Shown: in pieces, positions 1-7,737 of the stretch
How positions within the stretch are numbered: the first letter of the stretch is position 1
Layout of the letters: each line of letters begins with the position of its first letter
Assembly (NCBI GenBank): GCA_947629415.1
Contig: CANRDP010000012.1
Location: 1-39,599 of the forward strand
Direction of reading: 5' to 3'
Source: an uncultured Bacilli bacterium
Lineage (GTDB): Bacteria > Bacillota_I > Bacilli_A > RFN20 > CAG-449
Length of the DNA stretch: 39,599 bases
Program-made: the position numbers and the translations under genes
Notes under the pieces: generated by a model
Told to the model about the DNA's origin: nothing
What the model saw: the letters and a program-made list of their open reading frames with translations, nothing else
The model's database searches: none

Positions 1-101
1 AAAACTGCAACAACATCCACCAAACTAAACCACCAATCTTCCTTTTCTTCATCCCATTTAGTTCTTACTTTTCTATTTTCAAAAACTTTAATATTCGCCA
101 T
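1..101 (-). CDS. BRO N-terminal domain / DinD-like antirepressor-type protein, partial (runs off the window's left edge)
   Basis: Reverse-strand translation from ATG at 101: MANIKVFENRKVRTKWDEEKEDWWFSLVDVVAV, matching the typical BRO-N start; missing from the ORF track because it is truncated by the window. Confidence 0.7.
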   Translation of the reverse strand, partial: MANIKVFENRKVRTKWDEEKEDWWFSLVDVVAV

Positions 102-300
102 GGCTTGTTCTCCTATGCTTATATGATAACATAAACAAGCGAAATTTGTATCAAAAATCATTAAGTTTTTGTTAAACAAATGAAAACTTTTTTGTATAAA
201 TTAAATCAAAGTTCCAAATCGTTTTATATCAATTTAGGCAGTTTTAAAGCGTAAAATTTAGCAAAAAACTCAATATTGGGTGTCAAATGGTGTCAATATT

Positions 301-570
301 TCAAAACGATTGACAACTGTTTTGTTTTTCGATATACTTTTTGTGTGTAAAACAATGGAGTTTTAGAAAAGCAGGGCTCGCACTCACGACTGATAGAGCA
401 CTTTCTTGGTAAAGAAAATATCCTTCTTTAGAAAAAGGAAAAGCATTTTCATCACTGATTTTTGTTTCATTCAATGCGAAAATATCGGCATCAAGATAAT
501 CAAAATCCATTACAAAATTTTTTTTTAAAATCGCTCGAAGTCCATTCACATTGAATGTTACGATTTTCAT
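301..570 (-). pseudogene. 5' fragment of exodeoxyribonuclease III (xthA/exoA); about 55 N-terminal residues then an unrelated tail
   Basis: MKIVTFNVNGLRAILKKNF..DADIFALNETKI..EGYFLYQES is ExoIII-like; residues after it (ALSVVSASPAFLKLHC..) do not resemble the family and the ORF stops at 89 aa; start overlaps the copA stop (ATGA). Confidence 0.75.
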
Positions 571-776
571 TTTTCTTCTCCGTGATAACCCGCTTCTTCA
601 ATATTTTTCAAAACTTCCGCAACCGAAATATTTTGTTCATAGGAAAGCACAACTTCTTTATTTTCTAACGATGCTTCCGCAGAAACGACATTCGGTACTT
701 TTTTGCATGCATTTTCCACATGCATTTTGCAGTGATCACACATCATACCTTCAACATGAATTTTTAAAGTTTTCAT
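567..776 (-). CDS. copZ: Possible independently translated CopZ copper chaperone (69 aa), in frame with the copA ORF
   Basis: In-frame ATG at 776 preceded by AAGGAGG (785-791) with 8-nt spacing; product MKTLKIHVEGMMCDHCK.. is the size of a stand-alone CopZ. Confidence 0.55.
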   Translation of the reverse strand: MKTLKIHVEGMMCDHCKMHVENACKKVPNVVSAEASLENKEVVLSYEQNISVAEVLKNIEEAGYHGEEK

Positions 777-3044
777 CTCATTTTCCTCCTTTTTTTGAAG
801 ATAATCTTCTTCTTTTTCTATTCTCCTCGGTTTGAAGAAATAAATTGTTAACGCATTCAAAACAACAAATACACTGGAAAAAGACATGGCAAGAGAAGCA
901 ATCATAGGATTTAACTTCAAATGGAAAAGAGGATAAAAAACTCCGGAAGCCAATATCACTCCAATAACATTATAGATAAATGCCCAAAATAAACCGATGC
1001 GAATCGTATTTAAAACTCTTTTGGAAAGACAAATGACATTAAAAACATCCATAAGATCATTTCTTAATAAAACGATATCACTCGATTCCAAAGCAATATC
1101 ACTTCCACCGCCAAGAGCAATTCCTAAATCCGCACCCATGAGAGCCGGTGCATCATTTACGCCATCACCGACCATTGCTACCACCGTCTTGGCATTTTCT
1201 TTCAAGCTGCGGACTTTTTCCATTTTATCTTTGGGAAAAACATTGGCAATAACTTCATCAATTCCCACTTCTTCCGCAATATTCTTCGCGGTATTTTCAT
1301 TATCACCGGTAAGCATGACGACCTTTACTCCCGACTTTTTCAACAAAGCAATAGCTTCTTTTGACGTCTTTTTTACTTCATCTTTTAAGGCGAGATACGC
1401 CACGAGTTCACCATCTTTTAAAACGATTAAAGCTGTTTTCCCTTGTCGTGAAAATTCCTCCATCTGAACATCTTCACCATGCGTTAAAAAGCGTGCATTG
1501 CCGATTTCATAAAAATGCTGATCAATTTTCCCGGATAATCCTTTTCCTTCGATAGAGATAAAATTCTCTACTTTTTTCAATACGGCATTTCTTTTCTCCG
1601 CAAAATTTACAATTGCATTGGCCAATGGATGCTCGGATAAAGATTCAAGAGAATAAATACAAGATAAAACATCTTGCTCCTCTTCCTTTGCAAGAAAATC
1701 CGTCACTTTTGGTTTTCCTTCGGTAATCGTACCGGTCTTATCAAAAACAATGACATGAATACGATGTGCTTTTTCCAAAATTTCGGCATTCTTGATCAAT
1801 AATCCGCTTTCTGCAGCTTTTCCGGTTCCCACCATAATAGCCACCGGCGTTGCCAAACCCAAAGCACAAGGACAAGCGATGACCAATGTTGAAATGGCAA
1901 AATTAAAGGCCAATTCAAAAGTCGAACCGCTGAAAAAGAAAGAAAAAAAGCTTATCAATGCAATGAGTAAAATTCCGGGAACAAAATAAAAAGAAATTTT
2001 ATCCACCAGATGCGATATCGGTGCCTTGGAATCCGCGGCCTCATTTACCAAACGAATAATGGTGGCAATAGAAGTATTTTCACCGACTTTGGTTGCCTCA
2101 ATTTTCAAATATCCCGCTGTAAGAATAGAAGAAGAAAGTACTTCATCATGAACGGTTTTATAAACAGGTATATTTTCTCCGGTTAAAGTGGATTGATCCA
2201 AAGATGCACTTCCCTCGACAATAATACCATCGACGGGCACGGCATCCCCTTTTCGTAATAGAACAATATCTTTCAGCATCACATCTTCTACCGGTACTAT
2301 TTTTTCTTCTCCGTCACGAAGAACACATGCTTTTTTCGGAGCCAAATCCATTAAATGCGTAATCGCACTGGTTGTTTTCTTTTTGGATATTTTTTCCAAA
2401 TATTTTCCAAGGCTTACCAAAGTCAAAATCATTCCCGCAGATTCAAAATAAAGATTTTCATGATAATCCATTACCAAATCCATTTTTCCGAATCCCAAAC
2501 CATATCCGATACGATAAATGGCAAAAATTCCGTAAATAAGAGAGGCTGTCGCTCCCAGAGCAATCAAAGAATCCATATTCGGTGATAAATGAAATAATTT
2601 TTTATATCCGGAAATAAAATACCTTCGATAAATAATCACAATCGGAAGAACAAGTAAAAACTGCGTAAAAGAAAAGGCTAAGGCACCTTCCATACCACTC
2701 ATAAAAGAAGGAAGAGGTAATCCTATCATATGTCCCATGGAAACATACATAAGAAGAAGCAAAAAAAGGAAAGAAAAAAGGAGATCCATGAAATCTTTTT
2801 TGGTATTTTCTTGTAAAGTATTTCCTTCTTTTTTTTCAGGAAGAAGTGCTTCATATCCTGCTTTTTTTACAGCAGAAAGTATCGCATCATCATTGGTGAT
2901 GGATTCATCATATTCCGCTATCATGGAATTTGTCATGAGGCTTACCTGAACTTTTTTTATCCCCCGAACATTCTCCACTGCTTTTTGTACATGACTTTGG
3001 CAAGATGCACAAGTCATTCCTTTAATTAAATATTTCTTTTTCAT
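567..3044 (-). CDS. copA: Copper-translocating P1B-type ATPase with N-terminal HMA domain and a C-terminal CopZ-like HMA domain in the same ORF
   Basis: GMTCASC HMA motif, CPCALGLATP, DKTGTITEGKP, GDGVNDAPAL; C-terminal GMMCDHC HMA motif. Confidence 0.95.
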   Translation of the reverse strand: MKKKYLIKGMTCASCQSHVQKAVENVRGIKKVQVSLMTNSMIAEYDESITNDDAILSAVKKAGYEALLPEKKEGNTLQENTKKDFMDLLFSFLFLLLLMYVSMGHMIGLPLPSFMSGMEGALAFSFTQFLLVLPIVIIYRRYFISGYKKLFHLSPNMDSLIALGATASLIYGIFAIYRIGYGLGFGKMDLVMDYHENLYFESAGMILTLVSLGKYLEKISKKKTTSAITHLMDLAPKKACVLRDGEEKIVPVEDVMLKDIVLLRKGDAVPVDGIIVEGSASLDQSTLTGENIPVYKTVHDEVLSSSILTAGYLKIEATKVGENTSIATIIRLVNEAADSKAPISHLVDKISFYFVPGILLIALISFFSFFFSGSTFELAFNFAISTLVIACPCALGLATPVAIMVGTGKAAESGLLIKNAEILEKAHRIHVIVFDKTGTITEGKPKVTDFLAKEEEQDVLSCIYSLESLSEHPLANAIVNFAEKRNAVLKKVENFISIEGKGLSGKIDQHFYEIGNARFLTHGEDVQMEEFSRQGKTALIVLKDGELVAYLALKDEVKKTSKEAIALLKKSGVKVVMLTGDNENTAKNIAEEVGIDEVIANVFPKDKMEKVRSLKENAKTVVAMVGDGVNDAPALMGADLGIALGGGSDIALESSDIVLLRNDLMDVFNVICLSKRVLNTIRIGLFWAFIYNVIGVILASGVFYPLFHLKLNPMIASLAMSFSSVFVVLNALTIYFFKPRRIEKEEDYLQKKEENEMKTLKIHVEGMMCDHCKMHVENACKKVPNVVSAEASLENKEVVLSYEQNISVAEVLKNIEEAGYHGEEK

Positions 3045-3046
3045 TT

Positions 3047-3340
3047 TTATTGAAATTTCTGGAACAATGCAACGATTTCGTCAATACTGCTCTCATTTCC
3101 ATTTTTGATATCATTTACCAAACAAGTATGCATATGTTCATCCAAAATTCGATTTGCCAAACTTTTGATGGCCTTATCAATTGCAGATAATTGCACCAAA
3201 ACATCATCGCAATAGCGATCTTCCTCAATCATTTTTCCGATACCATGCATTTGTCCGGCAATACGATTCACTCGTGAAATCAAAGATTTTTTTTCTTCCG
3301 CAGTTCTTTTTTTTATGCGAAAACAACATTGCTTTTCCAT
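3047..3340 (-). CDS. csoR: CsoR-family copper-sensing transcriptional repressor
   Basis: RVNRIAGQMHGIGKMIEEDRYCDDVLVQLSAIDKAIKSLANRILDEHMHTC, typical CsoR/DUF156 with C-H-C ligand pattern; next to copA. Confidence 0.93.
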   Translation of the reverse strand: MEKQCCFRIKKRTAEEKKSLISRVNRIAGQMHGIGKMIEEDRYCDDVLVQLSAIDKAIKSLANRILDEHMHTCLVNDIKNGNESSIDEIVALFQKFQ

Positions 3341-3358
3341 TTTTATTACCTCAACTGT

Positions 3359-3387
3359 ATTCTATACCCTATATAGGTATATGTCAA
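3359..3387 (-). promoter_or_regulatory. csoR-copA promoter with CsoR-type operator in the spacer
   Basis: Minus strand TTGACA (3382-3387), 17-bp spacer, TAGAAT (3359-3364); perfect inverted repeat TATACC-CTATATA-GGTATA at 3363-3381. Confidence 0.8.
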
Positions 3388-3543
3388 GAAGTTCTTCTCT
3401 ATGCATATTCTTCCCTGTTGTAAGTATTTTATCTACTCTTCAAGGTACTTAAAATCCAGTAAAATTCCAATCGAAAAAACTTTACGATTTTTTGATTAAA
3501 AGATAGAGATATTGTAGAAAAGATTTCCAAATGCAAAAAATAT

Positions 3544-4791
3544 CTATTTCTTTTTTATCCAGATTGAATCAAACTGATTTTGATCTTCCACTTTTAAAAT
3601 TACATTAAAATAATCCCCTTCGTTTTCCGAAAGAAGAGGAACTAAAGCGGTATTCCTATTTAAAAGTTCATGGATTTTTTTATAATTTCCATCAAAATAA
3701 TATGCATTCACGGAAGCAAAAAAATCCGTGACATAGCTCCCTAGATTCCCATATACTCTCTGATCTTTTGCTTCTCGTTGCATATAATATTTTTCATAAA
3801 AGCATTGAAAGGAATCCTTTAAAAAAGCTTCATCTTTTTGTACATTCTCCGCATGATATTCATAAGCATTTTCATATATCGTCAGGATGCCGGCACGATT
3901 CCCATAATCCAACAAGGATACCGATGAAATATCATAAAATGCATCCTCTTGCTTTATACTTTGAATATGTAAATGTCCGGAAAAATTTAAAGAAACATGA
4001 TATTTTTTATAAAGATTTCGCAATTCTTCGGCATTCCGCAAGGTATAAAATTCTTCAAAAGAAGGATGATGTGTCAAAAGATTATGATGTGAAAAACTCA
4101 ACACATCGATTCCTTTTTCTTCTGCTTCTTTCAAAACCGATTCTATCCAATTTAAAGTCGATGGAAATAATTCTCCGCTGGTCATCTGCTCATTATATTC
4201 CGCATTATAGCGATTTAGAGTTGTATCCAACAAAAGTCCCCAATGTTTTGAATCCAATGGATAAACATAAGATAATGTAAGGGAATCTTTAAAAAGCGCA
4301 TTTCCATATCCCATTTTTTCATATATATCCATAAATTCTTCCGGAGTAACCGATGGCGTGGAAAAAACTTCATCATGAAGAAAAGCATGAGAATTCATCA
4401 TGATGTCATGATTCCCCGGAAGAACTAAAACCTGTGTATACGATAAAATTTCCTCTAATGAATTTTCCAATGCAAGATGAGATTCTTTTTCGCCATTGAA
4501 ACTAATATCTCCGGTCAAAACAAGATAATCCGGTGTTTCTTCTTTTATCTTCATTTTCAATGCTTCTAAAATTTCGGTATCTTTTTCTTGAAAACGACCA
4601 TCGCGAGTCAAATTCTTCTTGCAATAAAGTTCATTTTCTTTGGAAACCAAAGTATCACTTAAAAAATGAAGATCACTGGCAATCATGATTTCCAATGTTT
4701 TTTCACCTTTTTCAAGACTAATATCTTCTTTGCAAGAAAAAAGTGTTCCGATTAAAAAAATACATAAAAGGAAATGGAAGAATTTTTTCAT
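3544..4791 (-). CDS. Secreted/lipoprotein metallophosphoesterase (calcineurin-like)
   Basis: Lipobox LIGTLFSC; IASDLHFLS, LTGDISFNGEKESH, LPGNHDIM, SGHLH motifs. Confidence 0.85.
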   Translation of the reverse strand: MKKFFHFLLCIFLIGTLFSCKEDISLEKGEKTLEIMIASDLHFLSDTLVSKENELYCKKNLTRDGRFQEKDTEILEALKMKIKEETPDYLVLTGDISFNGEKESHLALENSLEEILSYTQVLVLPGNHDIMMNSHAFLHDEVFSTPSVTPEEFMDIYEKMGYGNALFKDSLTLSYVYPLDSKHWGLLLDTTLNRYNAEYNEQMTSGELFPSTLNWIESVLKEAEEKGIDVLSFSHHNLLTHHPSFEEFYTLRNAEELRNLYKKYHVSLNFSGHLHIQSIKQEDAFYDISSVSLLDYGNRAGILTIYENAYEYHAENVQKDEAFLKDSFQCFYEKYYMQREAKDQRVYGNLGSYVTDFFASVNAYYFDGNYKKIHELLNRNTALVPLLSENEGDYFNVILKVEDQNQFDSIWIKKK

Positions 4792-4826
4792 ATTTTTATT
4801 TTACAACGATTTTTTTGTCTAGAAAC

Positions 4827-4852
4827 AAAAAAAGCGATTAAATCGCTTTTTA
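4827..4852 (-). terminator. Rho-independent terminator of the DUF2188 gene
   Basis: aaaaaagcgattaaatcgcttttt: GCGATT/AATCGC stem with T tract. Confidence 0.7.
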
Positions 4853-5053
4853 AATTTTTCTTATTTTTCCGTCCAATCCATGAAGCATAACGGTACTGCC
4901 ATCATTTTTATTTTTGCACAAAGATTCCGCATATTCCAAGGCTTCTTTTTGTGTTTTGAATAATTTGATGACTTTGTCTGAACCTTGAATGAAAACTTTC
5001 CATTCTCTTCCATCATTATCTCTTTTGGAAACGTGATAAATTGTTTTAGCCAT
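4850..5053 (-). CDS. DUF2188-like small protein
   Basis: MAKTIYHVSKRDNDGREWKVFIQGSDKVIKLFKTQKEALEYAESLCKN: YHV..W.V......I..F.TQ.EA...... Confidence 0.7.
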   Translation of the reverse strand: MAKTIYHVSKRDNDGREWKVFIQGSDKVIKLFKTQKEALEYAESLCKNKNDGSTVMLHGLDGKIRKI

Positions 5054-5148
5054 ACTCTTACTCCTTTATATTTATACTAGCAAAAAAAATCGAAAGGTAG
5101 AAGATTTTGTATGATTTTTTTTCTTTTTGTTTCCTTAAGAAAAAAATA

Positions 5149-5427
5149 TTATAAAATAAGAAAAATTTGTGCAATCACCGAAGAGATAAAATTAAGAATC
5201 GCATAAAAAATATTGGAAATCCCGGCACCGATCTTTGCGAAAATATTTCCCTCTTCATTCACTACGATTTCTTCGTTTTTTCCATCGGTAAAAGAATCTT
5301 GCGACTCAATCTGAAAAATTTCAGAATCAAGTATTTCCGATTTCTTCTCTGCGGAAGAGGTAAAAAAGGTAGAAGCTAATAATACGACCAAGATTACAAG
5401 CAATGCTGTTTTAAAAAAATTTTTCAT
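5149..5427 (-). CDS. Small protein of unknown function, hydrophobic segment at each end
   Basis: 92-aa ORF: N-terminal TM/signal, acidic linker, C-terminal hydrophobic helix; immediately downstream of gpr. Confidence 0.6.
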   Translation of the reverse strand: MKNFFKTALLVILVVLLASTFFTSSAEKKSEILDSEIFQIESQDSFTDGKNEEIVVNEEGNIFAKIGAGISNIFYAILNFISSVIAQIFLIL

Positions 5428-5487
5428 AAGATCACCAAATTAACCATAGCATATATGCGATGTCAAAATTTGTAAAAATGCGCTTTT

Positions 5488-6297
5488 TTAACCAAAAGCT
5501 TCATTAATGCAATAAGATAAAATATCCGACAGGGCTTCAATCATTTCTTCGGTATCTTTGGGAGTATAATATGACATTTTTTTTGTTAAATTATTTTTCA
5601 AATACGATTTCAAATGTGCATTTTCTGATAAATTTTCCATTCTTTCAATAAAGGATTCCTCTAAAGCCCGTGACGATATTGCCGTGGCCACACCGATTGC
5701 CAAAACCGGAATTCCCAAATATTCCTGTGTTAAAGATTTCCGAAACGATAAAATCCCACTGCCGGGTGTAAGTCCCGTATCCGTTAATTGAATGACTCGG
5801 AATAGTCGTTCTTCCTTATGGGTGACAAGAGAATCGATGGCAACAACAAAATCGACATTATATTCTTTTATAATTGCCAATGCCGTACGCGCACTTTCCA
5901 ATCCCGTTTCCGCCATAACGCCTGGAATCATCGCCGATAAACCATACATTTTTTTCCCTTCCTTTAAATGGCAGGTCGGATGTAATTTTCTTATGGTTTT
6001 CGGTCCCAAGGCATCACTGATATATTGTTCATTACCGATACCGAAGCAAAGAACCAATTTGTTTTTCTTCTTTTTCGACATTTTCTTCAATGTAGCGATG
6101 ATTTCCTGACAAAATTTTTCTTCATCCACATCGTCGGAAAATTCAAAAGATATATATGTTCCTCGTTTTTTTCGAAAAATTCCCTCATCATCAATTTTCG
6201 TTACTCTTTTGGTAAATCCAAAAAAATCTTCTTTTTCTTTTGTGATTCCAGACGACAAATTGATTTCATCTGCAAAATCATAATCATCCAATTTCAT
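5488..6297 (-). CDS. gpr: GPR endopeptidase (spore germination protease)
   Basis: FGIGNEQYISDALGPKTI, MIPGVMAETGLES, VVAIDSL, IQLTDTGLTPGSGI, LGIPVLAIGVAT; divergent from rpsT as in Bacillus. Confidence 0.92.
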   Translation of the reverse strand: MKLDDYDFADEINLSSGITKEKEDFFGFTKRVTKIDDEGIFRKKRGTYISFEFSDDVDEEKFCQEIIATLKKMSKKKKNKLVLCFGIGNEQYISDALGPKTIRKLHPTCHLKEGKKMYGLSAMIPGVMAETGLESARTALAIIKEYNVDFVVAIDSLVTHKEERLFRVIQLTDTGLTPGSGILSFRKSLTQEYLGIPVLAIGVATAISSRALEESFIERMENLSENAHLKSYLKNNLTKKMSYYTPKDTEEMIEALSDILSYCINEAFG

Positions 6298-6344
6298 ATT
6301 CTTTATCCTTTCAAGATTAGCATTTGCGGAAAATAAAAAAACTA

Positions 6345-6373
6345 TTGCAAGAAATAAAAAAATATAGTATAAT
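6345..6373 (+). promoter_or_regulatory. rpsT promoter
   Basis: TTGCAA (6345-6350), 17-bp spacer, TATAAT (6368-6373). Confidence 0.75.
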
Positions 6374-6404
6374 TCACACGTTAAAAACGAAAGAGGTGAA
6401 AGAA

Positions 6405-6665
6405 ATGGCGAATATTAAGTCACAGGTGAAAAGAATTCGTACAAATGAGAAAGCAAGAAAAAGAAATGCTTCCTATAAATCTTCGATGAGAACAGCCATC
6501 AAAAAAGTACAAAAAGCTGTCGAGGCAAAAGATGTTGAGTTAGCAAAATCTTTATTACCCTTAGCAATATCGAAAATTGATCGCTCTGTCAGTAAAGGAA
6601 TTCAACACAAAAACACTGCCGCTCGTCAGAAGTCCCATCTGATGACGCTCGTCAATTCTCTATAA
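6405..6665 (+). CDS. rpsT: 30S ribosomal protein S20
   Basis: MANIKSQVKRIRTNEKARKRNASYKSSMRTAIKKV; RBS aaagaggtgaaag; start corrected from the longer ORF at 6324. Confidence 0.97.
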   Translation: MANIKSQVKRIRTNEKARKRNASYKSSMRTAIKKVQKAVEAKDVELAKSLLPLAISKIDRSVSKGIQHKNTAARQKSHLMTLVNSL

Positions 6666-6684
6666 ATAAACTTTTAAGAGAAGG

Positions 6685-6717
6685 AAAGATATTCACGATT
6701 CATGAATATCTTTTTTT
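6685..6717 (+). terminator. Terminator between rpsT and holA (possibly bidirectional)
   Basis: AAAGATATTCA-CGATTCA-TGAATATCTTTTTTT. Confidence 0.85.
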
Positions 6718-7708
6718 ATACTCTTTTTTTGGATATCTCTTTGAAATTTAATAAAAATAATTCAAATCCGTAATAAGGATCGATTTGTCCGGATTTGATT
6801 TTATAATCCAGATCATATAATTGATCCAGAACTGTCTTTGCTGTTTCTTGGTGTATAAAATTCAAATTTCGCAAAGCCAGTTGCACGCGATAAGGATGAA
6901 TAGCCATAACTTTAGCAATGCTATCCTTATCTTTTTTATTCCCTTTTTCGCTTAAATACCCGACTTCTGTCAAAATTCGGAATTGCGAAGCCATTAAAGC
7001 AATTAGCCGCACCGGTTCTTCTTTTAAAATTCGCAAATCATAATAAATTTTTAAAGCCCGTTCCGTATTTCCTTGTATTAAATTCTCGGCAATGGCAAAA
7101 GCATTTTGTTCTAATTTCAATGAAACCATATTTTCGACATCTTCTTTTGTTATTTTCGAAGAATATAAGCACAATTTGTTGGCTTCCATGGTAAATTTCG
7201 CCAGATCATTATCACAACGGTAAAGTAACTCTTGAAAAGCATCATTTGAAATTTCCACGTTTCTCTTTTTGAAATATTGCATACCGATGCCATTTAATTG
7301 ATCGTTTGTTAAATTCTGGGCTTCCTGAATTGTTCCGTATTTATTTATTCTTTTGTAAATTTCGGAACGCGTGGAAATATTACTCCCTTCCAAAAAAAAC
7401 ACAAGATCCGTATATGGTGCAGGATTTTCCAAATATTTTTTCAAGACTTCGTAGTCTTGTATTTTTTCAATATCTACCTTTTCCTTTGATGTTGTTAAAA
7501 AATATGGATCGAAAATGACAATCATTTTTTTGGGAGCAAATAACGCCGGTTTCGATGCTTCGGAAACAATATCCTGGACAGGGACTTCCTTTGCAGATAA
7601 AGAAACATAATTAAATTCATCTACAGTATCACCAAGGAGCATTTCTTTTAATTTTTTTAATTGCTTCTTCAATGTCGGATATTGATCACCATATAAAAAA
7701 TAAATCAT
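6716..7708 (-). CDS. holA: DNA polymerase III subunit delta
   Basis: 330 aa, YFLYGDQYPTLKKQLKKL.. with holA-type organisation and holA-rpsT-gpr synteny. Confidence 0.88.
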   Translation of the reverse strand: MIYFLYGDQYPTLKKQLKKLKEMLLGDTVDEFNYVSLSAKEVPVQDIVSEASKPALFAPKKMIVIFDPYFLTTSKEKVDIEKIQDYEVLKKYLENPAPYTDLVFFLEGSNISTRSEIYKRINKYGTIQEAQNLTNDQLNGIGMQYFKKRNVEISNDAFQELLYRCDNDLAKFTMEANKLCLYSSKITKEDVENMVSLKLEQNAFAIAENLIQGNTERALKIYYDLRILKEEPVRLIALMASQFRILTEVGYLSEKGNKKDKDSIAKVMAIHPYRVQLALRNLNFIHQETAKTVLDQLYDLDYKIKSGQIDPYYGFELFLLNFKEISKKRV

Positions 7709-7737
7709 TTTCCATCACCTTTTTTCATTATACACAT

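Noticed and set aside
361-430. tRNA-like stretch on the plus strand (gatagagcactttcttggtaaagaaa)
   Set aside because: Resembles a D-arm/anticodon segment of tRNA-Thr but the anticodon stem, T arm and acceptor do not form; much of it is explained as xthA coding sequence
997-1467. 156-aa plus-strand ORF
   Set aside because: Antisense to conserved copA coding sequence; no family resemblance or RBS
3768-4280. 170-aa plus-strand ORF
   Set aside because: Antisense to the metallophosphoesterase; shadow ORF
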